Shown here piece after piece: positions 12,370 to 25,563 of a stretch of DNA of 64,000 nt. Each line of letters opens with the position of its first letter. Position 1 is the first letter of the stretch. Origin of the DNA: Argentina anserina. Taxonomy: Eukaryota > Streptophyta > Magnoliopsida > Rosales > Rosaceae. The position numbers and the translations under genes were made by a program. The DNA lies in assembly GCF_933775445.1 (NCBI RefSeq), contig NC_065872.1:2666001-2730000 (forward strand), in the 5' to 3' direction. Below the pieces are notes generated by a model that was not told the origin of the DNA, made no database searches, and worked only from the letters and a program-made list of their open reading frames with translations.

Positions 12370-12645
12370 GCGTACTCATGAGACACTGGATGACCCATCT
12401 GGTTCTTTAATAATATATAAAAATATGCGTGCTCATGAGACATTGAGCAACCCATCTGTTTACCCAATATCATTTAAAACACATGTACTCATGAGACCTA
12501 GGTACTCATCTGTTATCCCTCATGCAGTACACCGACATACACTGGGCAACCCATATGTTACCCAATATCACTCAAAACATGGGTACTCATGAGACCCAGG
12601 CAACCCTTCTGTTACCCCTCATGCAGTACACCGACATACAAACTA
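12370..12645. repeat. Degenerate tandem repeat with CTCATGAGAC core
   Basis: Four units begin near 12373, 12429, 12486 and 12584, each with ACTCATGAGAC or GCTCATGAGAC, followed by a variant of CAACCCATCTGTTACCC. The last two also share CTCATGCAGTACACCGACAT. Unit lengths vary (about 56-98 bases), giving a higher-order pattern. There is no coding potential. It may be the repetitive part of an LTR or satellite-like DNA. Confidence 0.7.
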
Positions 12646-14270
12646 GAGCTCTAATTGATCGTAACTGACACCCGGCCAAGGCTTGATTCCGATTACTGCC
12701 AACAACGTCTGAAGACCAGAAAACGTTTTAACAAGACTCAATGTTAAAACCACGTACAATATAAAAATCAACACATGTTTATTGTACTACAACCAGATGA
12801 CTCTTGCACAAAAATATAAATATAGTCACCACAATATAATCTCATTTGGAAATATAAACCGTTGCATTATATAATATAGTAACCCATATATATGTATCGT
12901 ATTTACCATTTTTGTACACATACACAACCCACTATATTATATAAATGTCACCGTTCAATCTTTTTAAGAAATCATAAATATGAATCACCGTCAAAGGTAG
13001 ACTTGTCATAGTGAGATTTACTCACTTTATTTCTTGCGTGTAACTTCCACGACACCAAGAGCGATTCCCTCACTCGTTTCGTCGATCACCTAATAACATG
13101 ATAAAATACTTAGAAAACGATACGTAAAATCTCAAGTGCCAATTCAGTACGATTGAACAATGTTCATGAAACACATTCATAAAATTAATGTTCACGCGCC
13201 ACCATCCGGCAGCCGTGCGTTGCGCTCACGCGCCGCCTAAACAGGCACGCGTGACCTCACACGCAGCCCCCAAAACCCCACAAAATCTCCTCATACACCG
13301 TTCTAGGTTGATAGCTTAGCCCCTGCCGCCCTGACCTCCTCCCACGCGCCGCCACAGACGGCGGCACGCGCACCACCACCACCTCCACCCAAAACTCCTC
13401 AATTTAACAAACTCCCAACATGAAAAATGTAGATCACAAGGAAAGAGATATAACCATACCTTTAGTTCGTCCCAAGTCGGCTGGAAACCGCCGGCGCAAG
13501 ATCCTGAATCGGGGAGAGAAGATTGGAGCTGAAGCGGCTCGATTCGAGCTGCACCGCCGGTGGAATCGCGCCTAGGAAGAGGAAGGAGGACTCGCCGTCA
13601 CAACCTTGAGCCCCTGCGTCGCCGTCGCCGTTGATTTTTCCGGAGCTGCTACACCGTTTCCTCGGTGGCGACGTGTCACGACACGGGGTGGTTCGCCGCT
13701 ACAATGGGTCGAAACGTCTCGGCAGTGCGATTCCAACGACACCGGCGGTGTCGTGCACGGTGGTCGGAGGAACGAGATCGCCGGTGGTGAAGGCGGCGGA
13801 GAAAAGTCGATCGGGGAGAGGAGAGAGAAGATCGGGGGAAAAATCTGATTTTTTTGGAAAGTTTCCAAAAAAGTCCTTTTATAGCCTTCCAAAATCAGAA
13901 ACCAACTTCCGTTGATAATAATATTCACCTACGACATTCGATTTAGGTGTGCTGCGTGTCCACGAACTCGTATCGACAAGTTATACAACTTTTGTGAAGA
14001 AAGTTTTTAGAGACGAGTGACGGAATAAAAGTCAACTCTCGTATGATAGAAAACGTAACGTTTTTCAATTTAAATTTCTGAGATCAGTTTCGTTTCGCCT
14101 GACATTGACGAGAAAGCGAAAAATGTGATTTTTACTCAAATTCCAAGTTTAATAATCTATAAGAATTATACGAATTAAAATAAAATATTAAAGTTAATTA
14201 AAATAAAATATTTTTGCAATTTTCCACAATCTAACTAAAGTTAATTAAAATAAAATATTTTTGCAATTTT
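12646..14270. other. GC-rich, LTR- or UTR-like intergenic segment
   Basis: Bases 13190-13830 are unusually GC-rich for this window (ACGCGCCGCC, GGCGGCGGAG and similar), with overlapping open frames on both strands that look like chance products of composition. An AT-rich tail follows, with a duplicated 38-bp segment (about 14188-14225 and 14238-14275). It resembles the LTR/leader of a Ty3-type element, but no paired LTR, primer-binding site or ORF was found in the window. Confidence 0.3.
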
Positions 14271-14889
14271 CTTATTTTCTAAAAATTCTGATTGATACAC
14301 ATGAATTTTGGGCTACAGAAGTTGCAGAGTCGACGGGACTTGCTAACACTAACTTACCATGAATTAAGCGTTGATTGCTGCCTTGTACTGTACATCCATA
14401 AATTGCATCTGCTTTGCAGATTGTGAATTTTTCATATACATATTGACCACCGATTCTTTCATTATAATGTATCAAAGTTGTTTGAATTTGGTCAGGAATT
14501 GTTTTCGTGACTAATGAGTGCGAAGTACATGTGTATATTCATCACTACCAGCAGTCCAGCTACCAAAGTTCATAGTTTCTTCCAACTGATAGTCCTTTTA
14601 ATTGTTTCGTTGAACTGCAACGCGGAAATTAAAACCTGCGATAGCCACATAAGCTTCTTAATCTGGAAACTTGATACGTTGAACTGCAACCGATAGTCTC
14701 ACATGCTTTCGAGGAACTAAATTGACTTGATCAAACTGGAAACATCACCAAGTTCATACATTCTTCACTAGAACGTGAGGGAGATATATTTCAAGATACG
14801 GTTTACCAAAACCGAATGTTACCATGTTTATGTTTGGGCGCAAACCATGCCTGGTCAAATTTTCTCTGTAAACAAGACATTAGAAAGAA
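14271..14889. other. Intergenic, nothing recognised
   Basis: Short frames only, with no codon or motif support. The sequence shows no similarity to the other RDR flanks until about 14890. Confidence 0.4.
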
Positions 14890-15362
14890 GGTAATGTCAT
14901 TGACTAGCTTCTTAATCTACGTTTGTTTTACCTCTCAAAGTTACGCCTTTGTGTTTTCGGTTTGGTAAATTTTAGTCATTCTTGTTCACCACGTTGCAAT
15001 TTATGTGTTGTAAACTTGTAATGTTGCTTACTTCTCAGATGCTACATAACATACCTCTTCCCTTGCCATGTGTAATGTTTTCGCAGTCACACCCAAGATC
15101 ATCAACCTCTGTCATTTCAATAGGCTACGGATGAATAGTGAATGGATTATAATCCTTTCTCTTTTCATAGCCTAAGCCTTAAATTGTAACAACCTATGAT
15201 GGTTTTCCTTCATTCATTGGTTTGTGAGGGAGGTTAGCAAACCGACTTCTCCAAGCAACTTGACGATTAAGATATGAAAAGGGAAGAAAAAGAGAGATGA
15301 AAAGAAAGAAAAAAAGGTCCAAACTATAAAGTTTGTCTCTGATTCTATATGAACCACATGCA

Positions 15363-15478
15363 CCTTCATGGTTTAAAAGAAGTTGATGTTATTTTGAGAA
15401 GAAGAAGAAGAAGAAGAAGAAGACATCAACTTCTTTCTTCTTCTCAAAATAACATCAACTTCTTTTAAACCATGAAGG
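15363..15478. repeat. Near-perfect hairpin upstream of RDR copy 2
   Basis: CCTTCATGGTTTAAAAGAAG at 15363 starts an arm of about 45 bases running to GAGAAGAAGAAG. The exact complement returns from about 15434 to 15478. The loop is a GAA repeat (about 15400-15423) plus a short GACATCAACTTC copy. The flanks of copies 1 and 3 carry only one arm's sequence (copy 1, about 450-475), so the inverted duplication is private to copy 2. Confidence 0.85.
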
Positions 15479-15950
15479 TTAGAGGTGCTCATCAATATGT
15501 AATATAAACCCTATGCAAGAGTAAGGGGATAATCCAAAGTCTCAAACAAAACTACAAAAAAAACAGAAGACGACCAAAACTCCAAAAGAAAGGAACAGAG
15601 GTCAACAGTGAACTCCAAAACGCCAAAAGCAACTGTTTCAATAATTCTCTGTATGTTTGGTTTAGATAAAGTTTGTCGCCTAGTCACTAAAGCTTCGACT
15701 CCATTATTTGATATACTATATACGGACGTACTATATATGCATCTTTTAAGTTTCTCACTCACTAATCTCACGGGAGAAACTTACATGTTTGATCTGATTT
15801 AGACCAAAGCAAAGATTAAAGCTGCTCATTAATGGAGGCGTTGGCATAAGGCAAGTACATTAGTGCTGAAAAGGAAGCTTACCTTGGTCTTGGTCATGAA
15901 GACCAGCACTACTCTATTCTCTTTTACATGCAGAAACGACTTTCTCTCGC

Positions 15951-15956
15951 TATAAT
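15951..15956 (+). promoter_or_regulatory. Possible TATA element of RDR copy 2
   Basis: TATAAT at the position that reads TATATAAT in copy 1, about 90 bases before the ATG at 16043. The two-base difference weakens the element compared with copy 1 and with the orphan promoter at 26108. Confidence 0.35.
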
Positions 15957-16042
15957 CTCACTGACATACACCACTCCATCAACCCCACTGCACCAACCGG
16001 AAACCGGCCAAAATTCCGACCAAAAACCAAACCTTTATCCAA

Positions 16043-19000
16043 ATGTCCGGTAAAAATTCGAACTTTGATATGAAGCGGAGTTGGGTTGAGCAGCAAGAGG
16101 CGCTTCTACCTCTCCTTGTGGAGTTGAAGCTCCGGGAAATCTGTGAGGAACAAAAGAAACCTCGGCCGGAAGCTGACGTCATCCGGCAGCTCGCGGCCCA
16201 GGGTGAGGAGTCAGCAATGAAGATCCTGACGATAATCTCCAAGAGCGAAATCAGAAGCCTCGGCGGTTTTATCATCCACATGATCAAGAAGCACGGTAGC
16301 TCTTCTTCTTCTTCTCCGTCGCCGTCCAAAACGGTGCGTTCTGCTCATGTTCAGAGCCCAGGTGGCAGTTCAGAGACTCCTCGGAGGCTTCACTTCGGCC
16401 ATCCAGGTAATGCTGAAGCAGTTTAGATTGTAAAGTTGGAAGCTTTTTTTTTTCTTTTAGTGTCCTGTAGGTGTTTGATGATATGATTAAGCTTAAAGGT
16501 TGAAGCTTTTTGTGTTGTAGAGCAACCTGGAAGCTGTAATGGGAGCTCTGTTGCTTATGTACAAGAGGGGTTTCGAGGTTTGTTATGCTTTTTGTGATCT
16601 CAATTTTGATGCATTGCATCGTGGTTATGTGTGTTTCCTTGTGTGTGAATGTGTTTAGAGTGCTGGGTGCAGGTGAGGCACTTGGTGACAGGTTAAATGT
16701 TGTTGGACGCTTACCTCACTGCAATGGTTCTCCGTGGAAAGCCGCCGGGAGTTGTTCTTATCAAAGATTGTATACTAATGGACAAGTGGATGAGAGGTCT
16801 CAAGGTTTGTCATATTTTGCTTTCTCAAGTTGATTTATTTGGTTGTGGATTTGTGGTTACCGCTGCTATATGACTAAACTTTGGGTGCAGGTGAGGCACT
16901 TAGTCATCTGGCACCTGTTATTGGACTATCAGCATATTCCTGTGGTTCTCAACTGGAAGCTGTAGGCACTTCTTCTCAATTACTGTCTGCCCCTGTCCAA
17001 TTTAGTGACAAGTTTCAAGGTTTGTCACTACTTTCACCTTTTTATGTTGATTTGATTGTGCTGTGATGGATGGTGTTATATGACTTTGGTAAAGCTTTTG
17101 GTGTAGGTGAGGCACATACTGCTCTAGACCAACCCAGTGGAGAATCACCATATTATTGCTCAGGCTCTCCATTCAAGGTGGCACGTACTTGTCCTTGTCA
17201 AAGCCCGTCTACCCCTGTTGCTCGTGTACAACTTGAGAAGAGGTTTCAAGGTCTGTCATACTTTCATTTTCTCAATTTGAAGCATTTTGTTGGGGTCAGC
17301 AGTGTTTTATGATGAAAGCTTTTGGTGCAGGTGGGGTATTAACTTATCAGACTCCTGTTCAAGGGGAACCACTATATGCCACTAGTTGTTCTCCATCAAA
17401 GGCCGTTTGCATCTCACCATATCATAGACTGTCTGCTGATGTTATTCCTGTACAACTTCATAAGAGGTTTCAAGGTCCGTCATACTTTCACTTTCTCAGT
17501 TTCATGCAAATCATTGTGGTCAGTAGTTACTATGATTATAACGCCTTGATAAAATCATTGTGGGCTCGGTGTGAGTGTGTGCTTCTGCAGGTGACAATCT
17601 CACTAGGTCCTCAGTTACCGACAAACCTGAAGGCCATGGAGAAGCACACTTGGTAGCTCTGGGAGAACTTGAATATAGAAAACAATTTCTCATATTGAGT
17701 TACGCTGGAGGGTAAGGAACATTTCCTCCTTTGTGATTTGCTTTGCTTATTTGGCAGCTAGTCTTGGTTGAATTATTTACCTGCCTTTTGGGTGGTCATT
17801 TTGTGTTTATTTGTCAGAATGAAGTTGAAAGATCTTATAGCAGTTGAAGACATTCGCCATTGGAAAGATTTCCCCATGGTAACGTTTGAGAGCACAGTTT
17901 GGGAAAATCTAGGTCGAAAATGCATCAGCACCGAAGACCGTAGATTGGTAAATTCCTTTCTCTAATTATTGTACGAGATTGATTACTCTGATCTGTAATT
18001 TTAGGTATAGTCAGCCATTATGAAATCTTTCAGGATGTAAAAATTATTATCATCATGTGTAAGTGTACTGGATACAAGTACACTTGGCTGTGCCGTGCAT
18101 CAAATTGATCATTTGAGCCCTTGCCTAAGTAATTATTAATCAAGCATTTAGCTTTAAGATGCATTATAAAAAATCATTGTTAAGATCTTTAATACAAGCA
18201 CAAGCCTACCTCCATTTATTTTTGATGACCCTTTTTGATGTATTATAGAACTTTGATTGGGATTCTGGAAGCACATACGTCTATCACTGTTACGTCAACG
18301 TGGATGGGAGTTACCAATTCAAGGTTTGCATGCTTACCTCTCTGTTAGTAATTTAATGCTTTTGTTTCTATGTTTACAACTGTGTATATTATAGAGGGAA
18401 GTTGATACTAAATAAGAGAAACAGTAATGTAAATATTATATCATGAAATGTGGTTTCAGTAAAACTGTGGATCTACTCCTTCAGTAAGGTGGGATCCAGG
18501 TATTCTTTCAGGTAGTGTGGAGGTTCCAAGTTCAAATCCTTCCCATACAGGGTAAACTCCAAAAATCATATTATTTAATACATGTAATACAGGAATCTAA
18601 TAGTCAACTGGAACTTGCATGTTCTAATTCCCATTCTAAGTAAGACCAAAGTTCCCTCTAGCCATCTGTGATTAGCCCTCTGCAATTCTCTTTTGGAAGT
18701 TGACTTAATAGCATAAATGAGCAATTTCCACTGAATCCCATGCATTCATTTCCTATTCAGTAATAATTTCACGGTCCCATAACCGTTGTTGGCTTCTTGC
18801 AGATGTTTTATAACTGATGTTGTTTCTCGAATTCGAATGCAGGGCCCTTATCTATACAAAATAAGAAGGACACTCCTACAGAAAGAATTAGGAGATGACA
18901 ATGTTTTAATGGTGAAGTTTGCCAAAGAAGAGGTGCAGAGGTGTCAAATACCTGCTGGTGACATTAATTATTCTACGTATATGAAGGTTGCAAGAGAAGG

Positions 19001-22000
19001 AATTCTTGTTGGTTTGAGGCGATATCGTTTCTTTGGTATGCTTTTAATGCCTTCTGATGGTGAATTTGAACTTTGAGCTTTTGAGATGTTTTACTTCCCT
19101 AACCAGTTTTGAGATATTCAATTCTGTATTATTTTAATTCTTTTCATGATGAATATTTAATCAAGTGAAGATCATTTGAGGTCCTGGATGGACATTTCTT
19201 TAGTTGAACGGGGTAGGTCTTTGGAATCACTGGTCATAGCTTGGGTATAGTACTGGTTGAAAAGGCTGAAACCTCAGCTCGGCTAAAGGCACCTTAAACT
19301 ACTCATACCTGATAGGGAAAGGAGCATCAATGTATTGAGTAGGCAGGGTTTATAGTCAGCAAATAAAAAGAATTGCGTACTATCCTCAAAGAACTGAATT
19401 GATATAAGATTTTTAAATATAAAATTGGAATGAAGGATTTAAGCCATACTTCCTATGAAACAATGTTTGAGTAAACAGATAACCGATTTTTACATCAGAA
19501 TAGTTTCTTTCCATATGTATGTCGTGTGCGCGCCATCCATAATAGTAATAAGCCATAAGATAAGTTATTAGGAGGTTTATGGATTTTCTCTTCATTCTTA
19601 ATGCCCAAAACACCTTTTAATTTATCAAGATTTTCAGACCATTATTCCTATGGGGTTTTAACCTATTATCAATTCTTGAAAATGTTGTATTTGTAGCTTT
19701 GAATTTTTGAGGATCCTAGTAGCATTGATTATCATCTTTCTACCTTTCGTATGGTTATAAAACAGTGTTCAAAGATGGTGGTAATGAGGAGAAAAAGAAA
19801 GATCCAACCTCATCAGCTGTCAAATGTTACTTTGTTCGAGTGGCATCTGATGCAGCGATAGACCAAGATGTCTATTACAAGCTATCTAATAGAACAATGC
19901 ATGAAGCCAGATGCCTTTTCATGCATGCACATACTCTGGCTAGTGTCGATAACTACATGATTAGGTATGTAAATTTTGTAGCACTGTTGTTAATTTTCCA
20001 AATGCTATTATATAGCACTTTTCCTTTACGATTCTGTAGTACCATTCTTGTTGGGGATCCAGGTTTTCACTCATTTTGTCCAAGACAACAAGCTTAAAAG
20101 TAGATTGGTCACTTGTCACGGTTGAACACATTGAGGAAGAATACTGTCTCGTATGATCCTTAACTGTATTTTTTCATGAACTTCCTTCCTTTCCTTTTTC
20201 GGTTCATTTTTCACTTTTAAATGCAGTATATTTATATAAAAATTTCCTTTATTGTCAACTGCAGGATGAATCTGGTAATCGTATCTATAGAGATGAAAAA
20301 CCTCTTATACATACTGATGGAACCGGATTCATATCTGAGGATTTGGCTTTACTTTGTCCAAAGATAGAAGCGAAAGGGCAGTGGATCAGCGATGAACACA
20401 TGAAGGTTCCCAATTCTAAGTGTTAAATAGTTTTTATATTTGTTTTAATTAGCTATACCTTGAAGATCATGGTTAAATTATCTTCACAATTAGTGGCATC
20501 TGGCTTATCAAAATAAATTTTCTTAAAATGAGTGCTTGCAAAGCATACAAGCTTGAGTTTCTATGATTATATCTGAAATTAGGGTTAATACCGCCAATTT
20601 TTGGTTATGCTGCGTTCATATTAGTAATATGAAAATGGGTCAGGAAAAAATTGGTTGATGTAACAATATTTCGAGTATTGCTTCTAGGACAAGCTGTTAT
20701 TTATTTTATACTATACATGTAGTTTAATAAAAATCAAACAGAAATGTACTTTCAAACAGATACAAAGACTTACTTTTTTCTGCAATTAAGTTTCATTTCC
20801 CTGCGTTATAGTTTCCTGGAATCGACTGTTTTTTTTTTTTTATCTCCTCTCTTCTCTCAGTTTCTATGGTTGAGTCCAATCTGCATATAATTCTCATAGC
20901 TTCATAATATGTAATTATGTTCTGTGTTGTCCTTGTCCAAAGATGCAAATGTCTTCTACATTCTCTCTGCATGCTTATCCTGTAGTTTATGATTTATTTA
21001 GGGACTTCTTGCTCCTGATGAAGTTGAAGATAACAATATGGAAAAGAAACGGCCATGTCTTCGAACTGAAGAACCGGTATGCAAATAAGTATTCTGGATG
21101 TTCTTCTCTTTTCCAGACTCTGTTGTGCTTCACAACTCCTTTTTTAGCACACAATATATTCTCATATCCTTTTCCCTTTTTTTTCCCTCTCCTTTTGTAG
21201 CCTTTGCTCATACAGTGCCGATTTTTTCACAATGGCAGTGCTTCTAAAGGAACATTTCTTGTTAATAAAAAGGTATTACAGTTGTCATTTTTTCTGAAAC
21301 GACTTTACCTGGTGGAGATAATGCTCTTTTCTCCTATTTATATTTATATTTTTATGTTTAAAAAGCTCCCTCAGATTGTGGTTTCATTGCTAAAATATAT
21401 TGAGTAACACTATCAATCAGATTCAGCTTGATAACAATCAAAATTTAGGGAATAGTTCTTAGTGCCAATTACTAGCATCTGAATTTAAGTAACACTATCT
21501 GTCAGATTTGGCTTGATAACAATGCAAACTTTAGGGCATAGTTCTTAGCTCCAATTACTGGCTTCTGAATTCCCTTCTTTTAGTATACACCATTTTCAGT
21601 TGTTATGTCGAAATTTGCAGCTTCAATCGAAGAGAATCCAGATTCGACCATCAATGCTTAAAGTTAAGACAGATCCAACCATTTCCAAAAGTATTCAATC
21701 ACTGAACTCCTTGGAAATAGTTGGCACCAGGTATATTCAGATTTAGTCACTATCTTTGCGTTAATTTGTTTCTTTTCACCACTCAATTGATATAAAATAT
21801 AGTTGGTCATTACCATATGTGGATATGTTTCCAAAATTAGTCACATATATTCACTTGTTGAACAATGAATTGTTCGCAGCTTATATATTTAACAATATAA
21901 GATCAGGAGAATGAACTTATTATATCTATGGAAACTTCGTTTTTCAGTACTCCCCCTAGGAATACACATTTATCAAGGATATTAATTGCACTTCTAATGC

Positions 22001-25000
22001 ATGGAGGGGTACCGGAAGAATTTTTCATCCAGATTTTAAATAAAGCTTTGGAAGATGCTCATGGTGTTTTCTGCAAGACGCGACCAGCTCTCAGAGGTAC
22101 ATTATAGTGCTTAGAAGTTAAAGCTGATAGATTTACATTACTTTTTCTTTCTTCTTCTTATGTTTCAGATTTTTTGGGGTCAAGTTGGCAACCAATTTCT
22201 TGCTTTGGTTTATATTCTAGCAATTTCCTGTTCTTCGTTTTCAGTTATTGTTGTTTTATTGGTACCCATCATTCATTTCACAGTTGCTGAGAAGTATGGT
22301 GAGATTGATGACAATTTCTCTGCAAAATTAATGATCTCATTCGGTATACCTCTCGAAGAATCATACTTGCGGTTTCGTCTGTCAATTCTCATGAAAGAGG
22401 AAAACAACAGCCTTCGAAAAGGGAGACTTTATATTCCTGATTCCTATAATCTGATGGGAACTGCTGATCCTACAGGGACTTTAAAAAAAGATGAAGTCTG
22501 TGTTATCCTGTATGTATAATTTTCTGGCTCCCTTCCTTGTCACATATAATATGAAATACAGTTCAGAATTTGATGCCACATCTTATATCTACGATGATAC
22601 AGCTAGATTGAATCAAAATATTCCTTTGATTGTATATCCCATATGTACCAAGTATGTTATAGTATGTACACGCACCTATTTTGTTTTACTTTATCTGATC
22701 AGTAGTATTTCTTGTGATTCAACAGAAATATTATTATTTTAATCTCTGCAGTGAGACCTATTCAAATTATACTTGAAGCAATCTTTTGTTGCAATATTAC
22801 ATGTGTTGTGTTTTTGCTTAATTTCTTATTAAATGTATGGATTTTAGTGTCAACAAACATTTTCCTTAAATCTCTGTTTTGGTCTGATGTAGGAAGGATG
22901 GACAACTTTCAGGAAAGGTACTGGTGTACAGGTATCCGGGTTTACACTTTGGGGATATTCATGTTTTAAAAGCCGTCTATGTAAAGCAGCTTGATTCTGT
23001 TGTTGGAAATGCCAAATATGGTATACTCTTCTCTTGCAAAGGTCCCCGTTCTATTGCTGATGAAATGGGTGGTGGAGATTTTGATGGTGATCTCTACTGG
23101 GTCTCAAGAAACCCTCAGGTTGGTGACTTGGCATTGACATAAAGCATAGATTGGTTCCTTGAAAAGTTTGGCATGCGTAGATCCAGAATTACTTGGCCAA
23201 TATATGAAATTGCAGATTTTGTTCATGCCTCTGAAGTCTTACTCTCATCTGTTTTCTTTCACCCCATACTTTGTTAAGTTTCTTATGCATTCATTTCATG
23301 CTAGTGAAGTAAAACTCCATATCCTTTCAAGTTATCAGTGAACGCTAATTTTATGGTCAAAATCCGATATATCGGTCAACCCGATTTTTACATGATATAT
23401 CAGATCTTTTTAAATTTTATTTCAAAAAATAATGTTATCGTTTTACTTTTGTGAAGAAAAGAAAAAATGTCTAAACTTAAAATTGAGACGAGTTGCACAT
23501 CAAGTCCATGAAAAACTTCATTTTCTTAGAACGCAAAAAACTTCAGTTTCTTAGAAGGCAAAAACTTTATATTCATATTCGAACGCCGAAACCTTTATCA
23601 TGGAAGACAAAAAATCATTAGACGAAACCTCTAGTTTTATATGTGAAGTCAAACCACTACCTGTCTGCCTCAATCCTTATTTAGACACTTCTTTTTATTA
23701 TTTGAAACTATTTGTGTATTTTTATTTGGTACTTGTTTGTAGTAAAATTCATAAATATATTAAATTTAATTGAAAATTAGCAAATCCGATATATTCCGAT
23801 AAATCTCGATATGTCCCCGATATAATTTTTTTTCGAAACCGATATGATGCCGACAAGTGATATTTAGATCTGAAAACGTAAAAAGCTATTTGAAAGTTTG
23901 GGTCATTGGAAAAACACATACTATTGTCTACATATCTTTACATTAATTTGAGTGGCTTGCATAGCTCATATCTGGTTTTTCATAGTCTTTTTTATATACT
24001 TTTCATAGGTCATGATGTAGCAGGACACTAAGAAAAACAGAGTGTTTATCATTATTCTAATTATCAATTGATGATCCCATACTTGTTTCTATATCCTACA
24101 CACACGATGGTTACCTCTTCAGCTACTGGAGTGGTACAAACCAAGTGCACCTTGGATTGAAGCTTCAGTATTTACTAAAAAAGATCCCAGTAGGAGTCCA
24201 TCTGACCTTTCGCCTGAAGATCTAGAAGATGTTTTGTTTAAATCATTCTTGACCAATAGGTTTGAACCAAGGTATGCAGCTGACTATGTATTTATAATCA
24301 TCTGGGTTGTACAACCTTCACGTTCTAGTTTCATTAGGTTGATAGGTTCCTACCAATTAGAGGCTTATTATTTGCATGATAATTATAATCATCTGGGTTG
24401 TACAATCTTCAAATTTCTGCTGTTTCAGTTTTGATATGAGTGAGGCTGCTGATAACTGGCTTGCTTGGATGGATCGATTCTTGACTCTAGGTGATAATAA
24501 CATGCCTGAAAAGAATGGTGTGAAGGAAAAGATACTAAAGTTGGTTGACTTATATTACACAGCCTTAGATGCAGCAAAGAAAGGTGTTAAGGTCAGCTAT
24601 CTTTAAGTCCAGGAATTAGAAATGGAAATTAATAGCTGGATATCAATAACTTAAGAGGTTTTGATGTTCTTTCAAGTGATTTGGTTGTGAGTTGAAACTA
24701 GGTTTACCTTCTCTGTAACAGGTTGTAATCCCGAAAGAATTGAAAGCCGCACGTTTCCCCCATTACATGGGAAAGAACAACTCTTACCCTTCTACTTCAG
24801 TTTTGGGATTGATTTATAACAGGGTGGACGAGTATCAGACAGAAGAGCGTTCTCTCAAAGGTGATACATGTATTCTAATATTAGTTGGGCTGTTATCAAA
24901 GTTCTTGTGCATTATAAGATGCATAGAGTTTTAACACGCCGATCTTTCCTTATGCACAAGTCGAGAAACTTCCTGCTTTTGATAAAAGAGAAGTCCCTGA

Positions 25001-25563
25001 TGCCTGCTTGGACAAGTGGGAGAAACTATACCAACAGTACAGGGAAGAGATGGCCTCTGCTATGGATGATGGTGATAAACAGAGCAAAAACCAGTCTGCT
25101 GATGTGGTCATTAGGAACTATAAAAAGGTAAATGTTTGACGTTTCTACATTCTATGCTTGTGGATTATGAAAAGTCGTAATTTAGTTTTGTTTTGACAAT
25201 TGCCTGACCTTCATCTGTAGATTCTGTACGAGGCTAATGACTTTGAGGAGAGTAGAAGGCCGATTGAGGAGATATATAACGAGGCACATGCTATATATCA
25301 TGTGTGTTATGACCATGCGAAGAGGAAAGAAAGTGTGACGTTGTGTTCCTTTGCGTGGAGAGTTGCAGGTAAAGCTTTGTGCCAACTTCACGCCAGGATC
25401 AAGAATGAAAGGTTTTGTATAATTGTATCCTCTGTTTTAAAAGAGATCCTGTGACCTGTAGTCTTTTACTGTCATTTCCTTCTCTAGTGTTGCGTTGTGT
25501 ATCGTTCCTTCTAATAGACTATATATGTAAAGCCGTAAAGGTCTTCGCAGGCTTCCCCATTGA
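16043..25563 (+). CDS. RDR-gamma RNA-dependent RNA polymerase, copy 2 (apparently intact)
   Basis: A putative RNA-dependent RNA polymerase of the RDR3/4/5 clade; the biochemical role of this clade is poorly known. Exons: 16043-16406, 16521-16577, 16673-16804, 16891-17019, 17107-17250, 17331-17474, 17591-17711, 17818-17947, 18249-18323, 18843-19035, 19766-19964, 20063-20150, 20265-20405, 21002-21076, 21201-21272, 21621-21730, 21948-22096, 22284-22509, 22893-23118, 24123-24271, 24429-24591, 24722-24860, 24961-25127, 25221-25411, 25551-25563. Phases agree throughout, giving 3597 nt and about 1198 residues, longer than the usual 950-1000 because of the N-terminal exon array. The catalytic motif DFDGD falls at about residues 912-916 (23077-23091), preceded by GKVLVYR-PGLHFGDIHVL and ADEMGGG. 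The start gives nine residues more than copy 1. The acceptor of exon 23 has changed from CAG to CAC (24955-24957), but AAG three bases later keeps the frame. The C-terminus (Leu-Pro-His stop) is short, and the last exon is the least certain. Confidence 0.85.
16673..17474 (+). repeat. Tandem array of related N-terminal exons in RDR copy 2
   Basis: Four consecutive exons (16673-16804, 16891-17019, 17107-17250, 17331-17474) are all phase 1-1, 129-144 nt long, and follow one template. Each begins G(E/G)(A/V)L or GEAH after an acceptor like GGTGCAG, has a Ser/Pro/Cys-rich middle, and ends in a (F/S)QG motif with donor CAAG/GT. The introns between them are also alike (about 80-87 bases, with GCTTTTGGTGCAG-like ends). 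This is exon duplication within one gene. The encoded region is low-complexity and probably disordered. Confidence 0.75.

Larger units (their letters stand above)
14890..16042. repeat. Duplicated 5' flank of RDR copy 2
   Basis: Bases 14890-15250 match 26310-26640 upstream of copy 3 with small indels. Bases 15180-15340 and 15480-15985 match the flank of copy 1 (about 210-400 and 590-1050). This shows that the duplicated segments included at least 1.1 kb upstream of the coding region. Confidence 0.75.

Noticed and set aside
13572..13928. Overlapping ORFs on both strands in GC-rich DNA
   Set aside because: High GC makes stops rare; no domain, splice or paralogue support on either strand.
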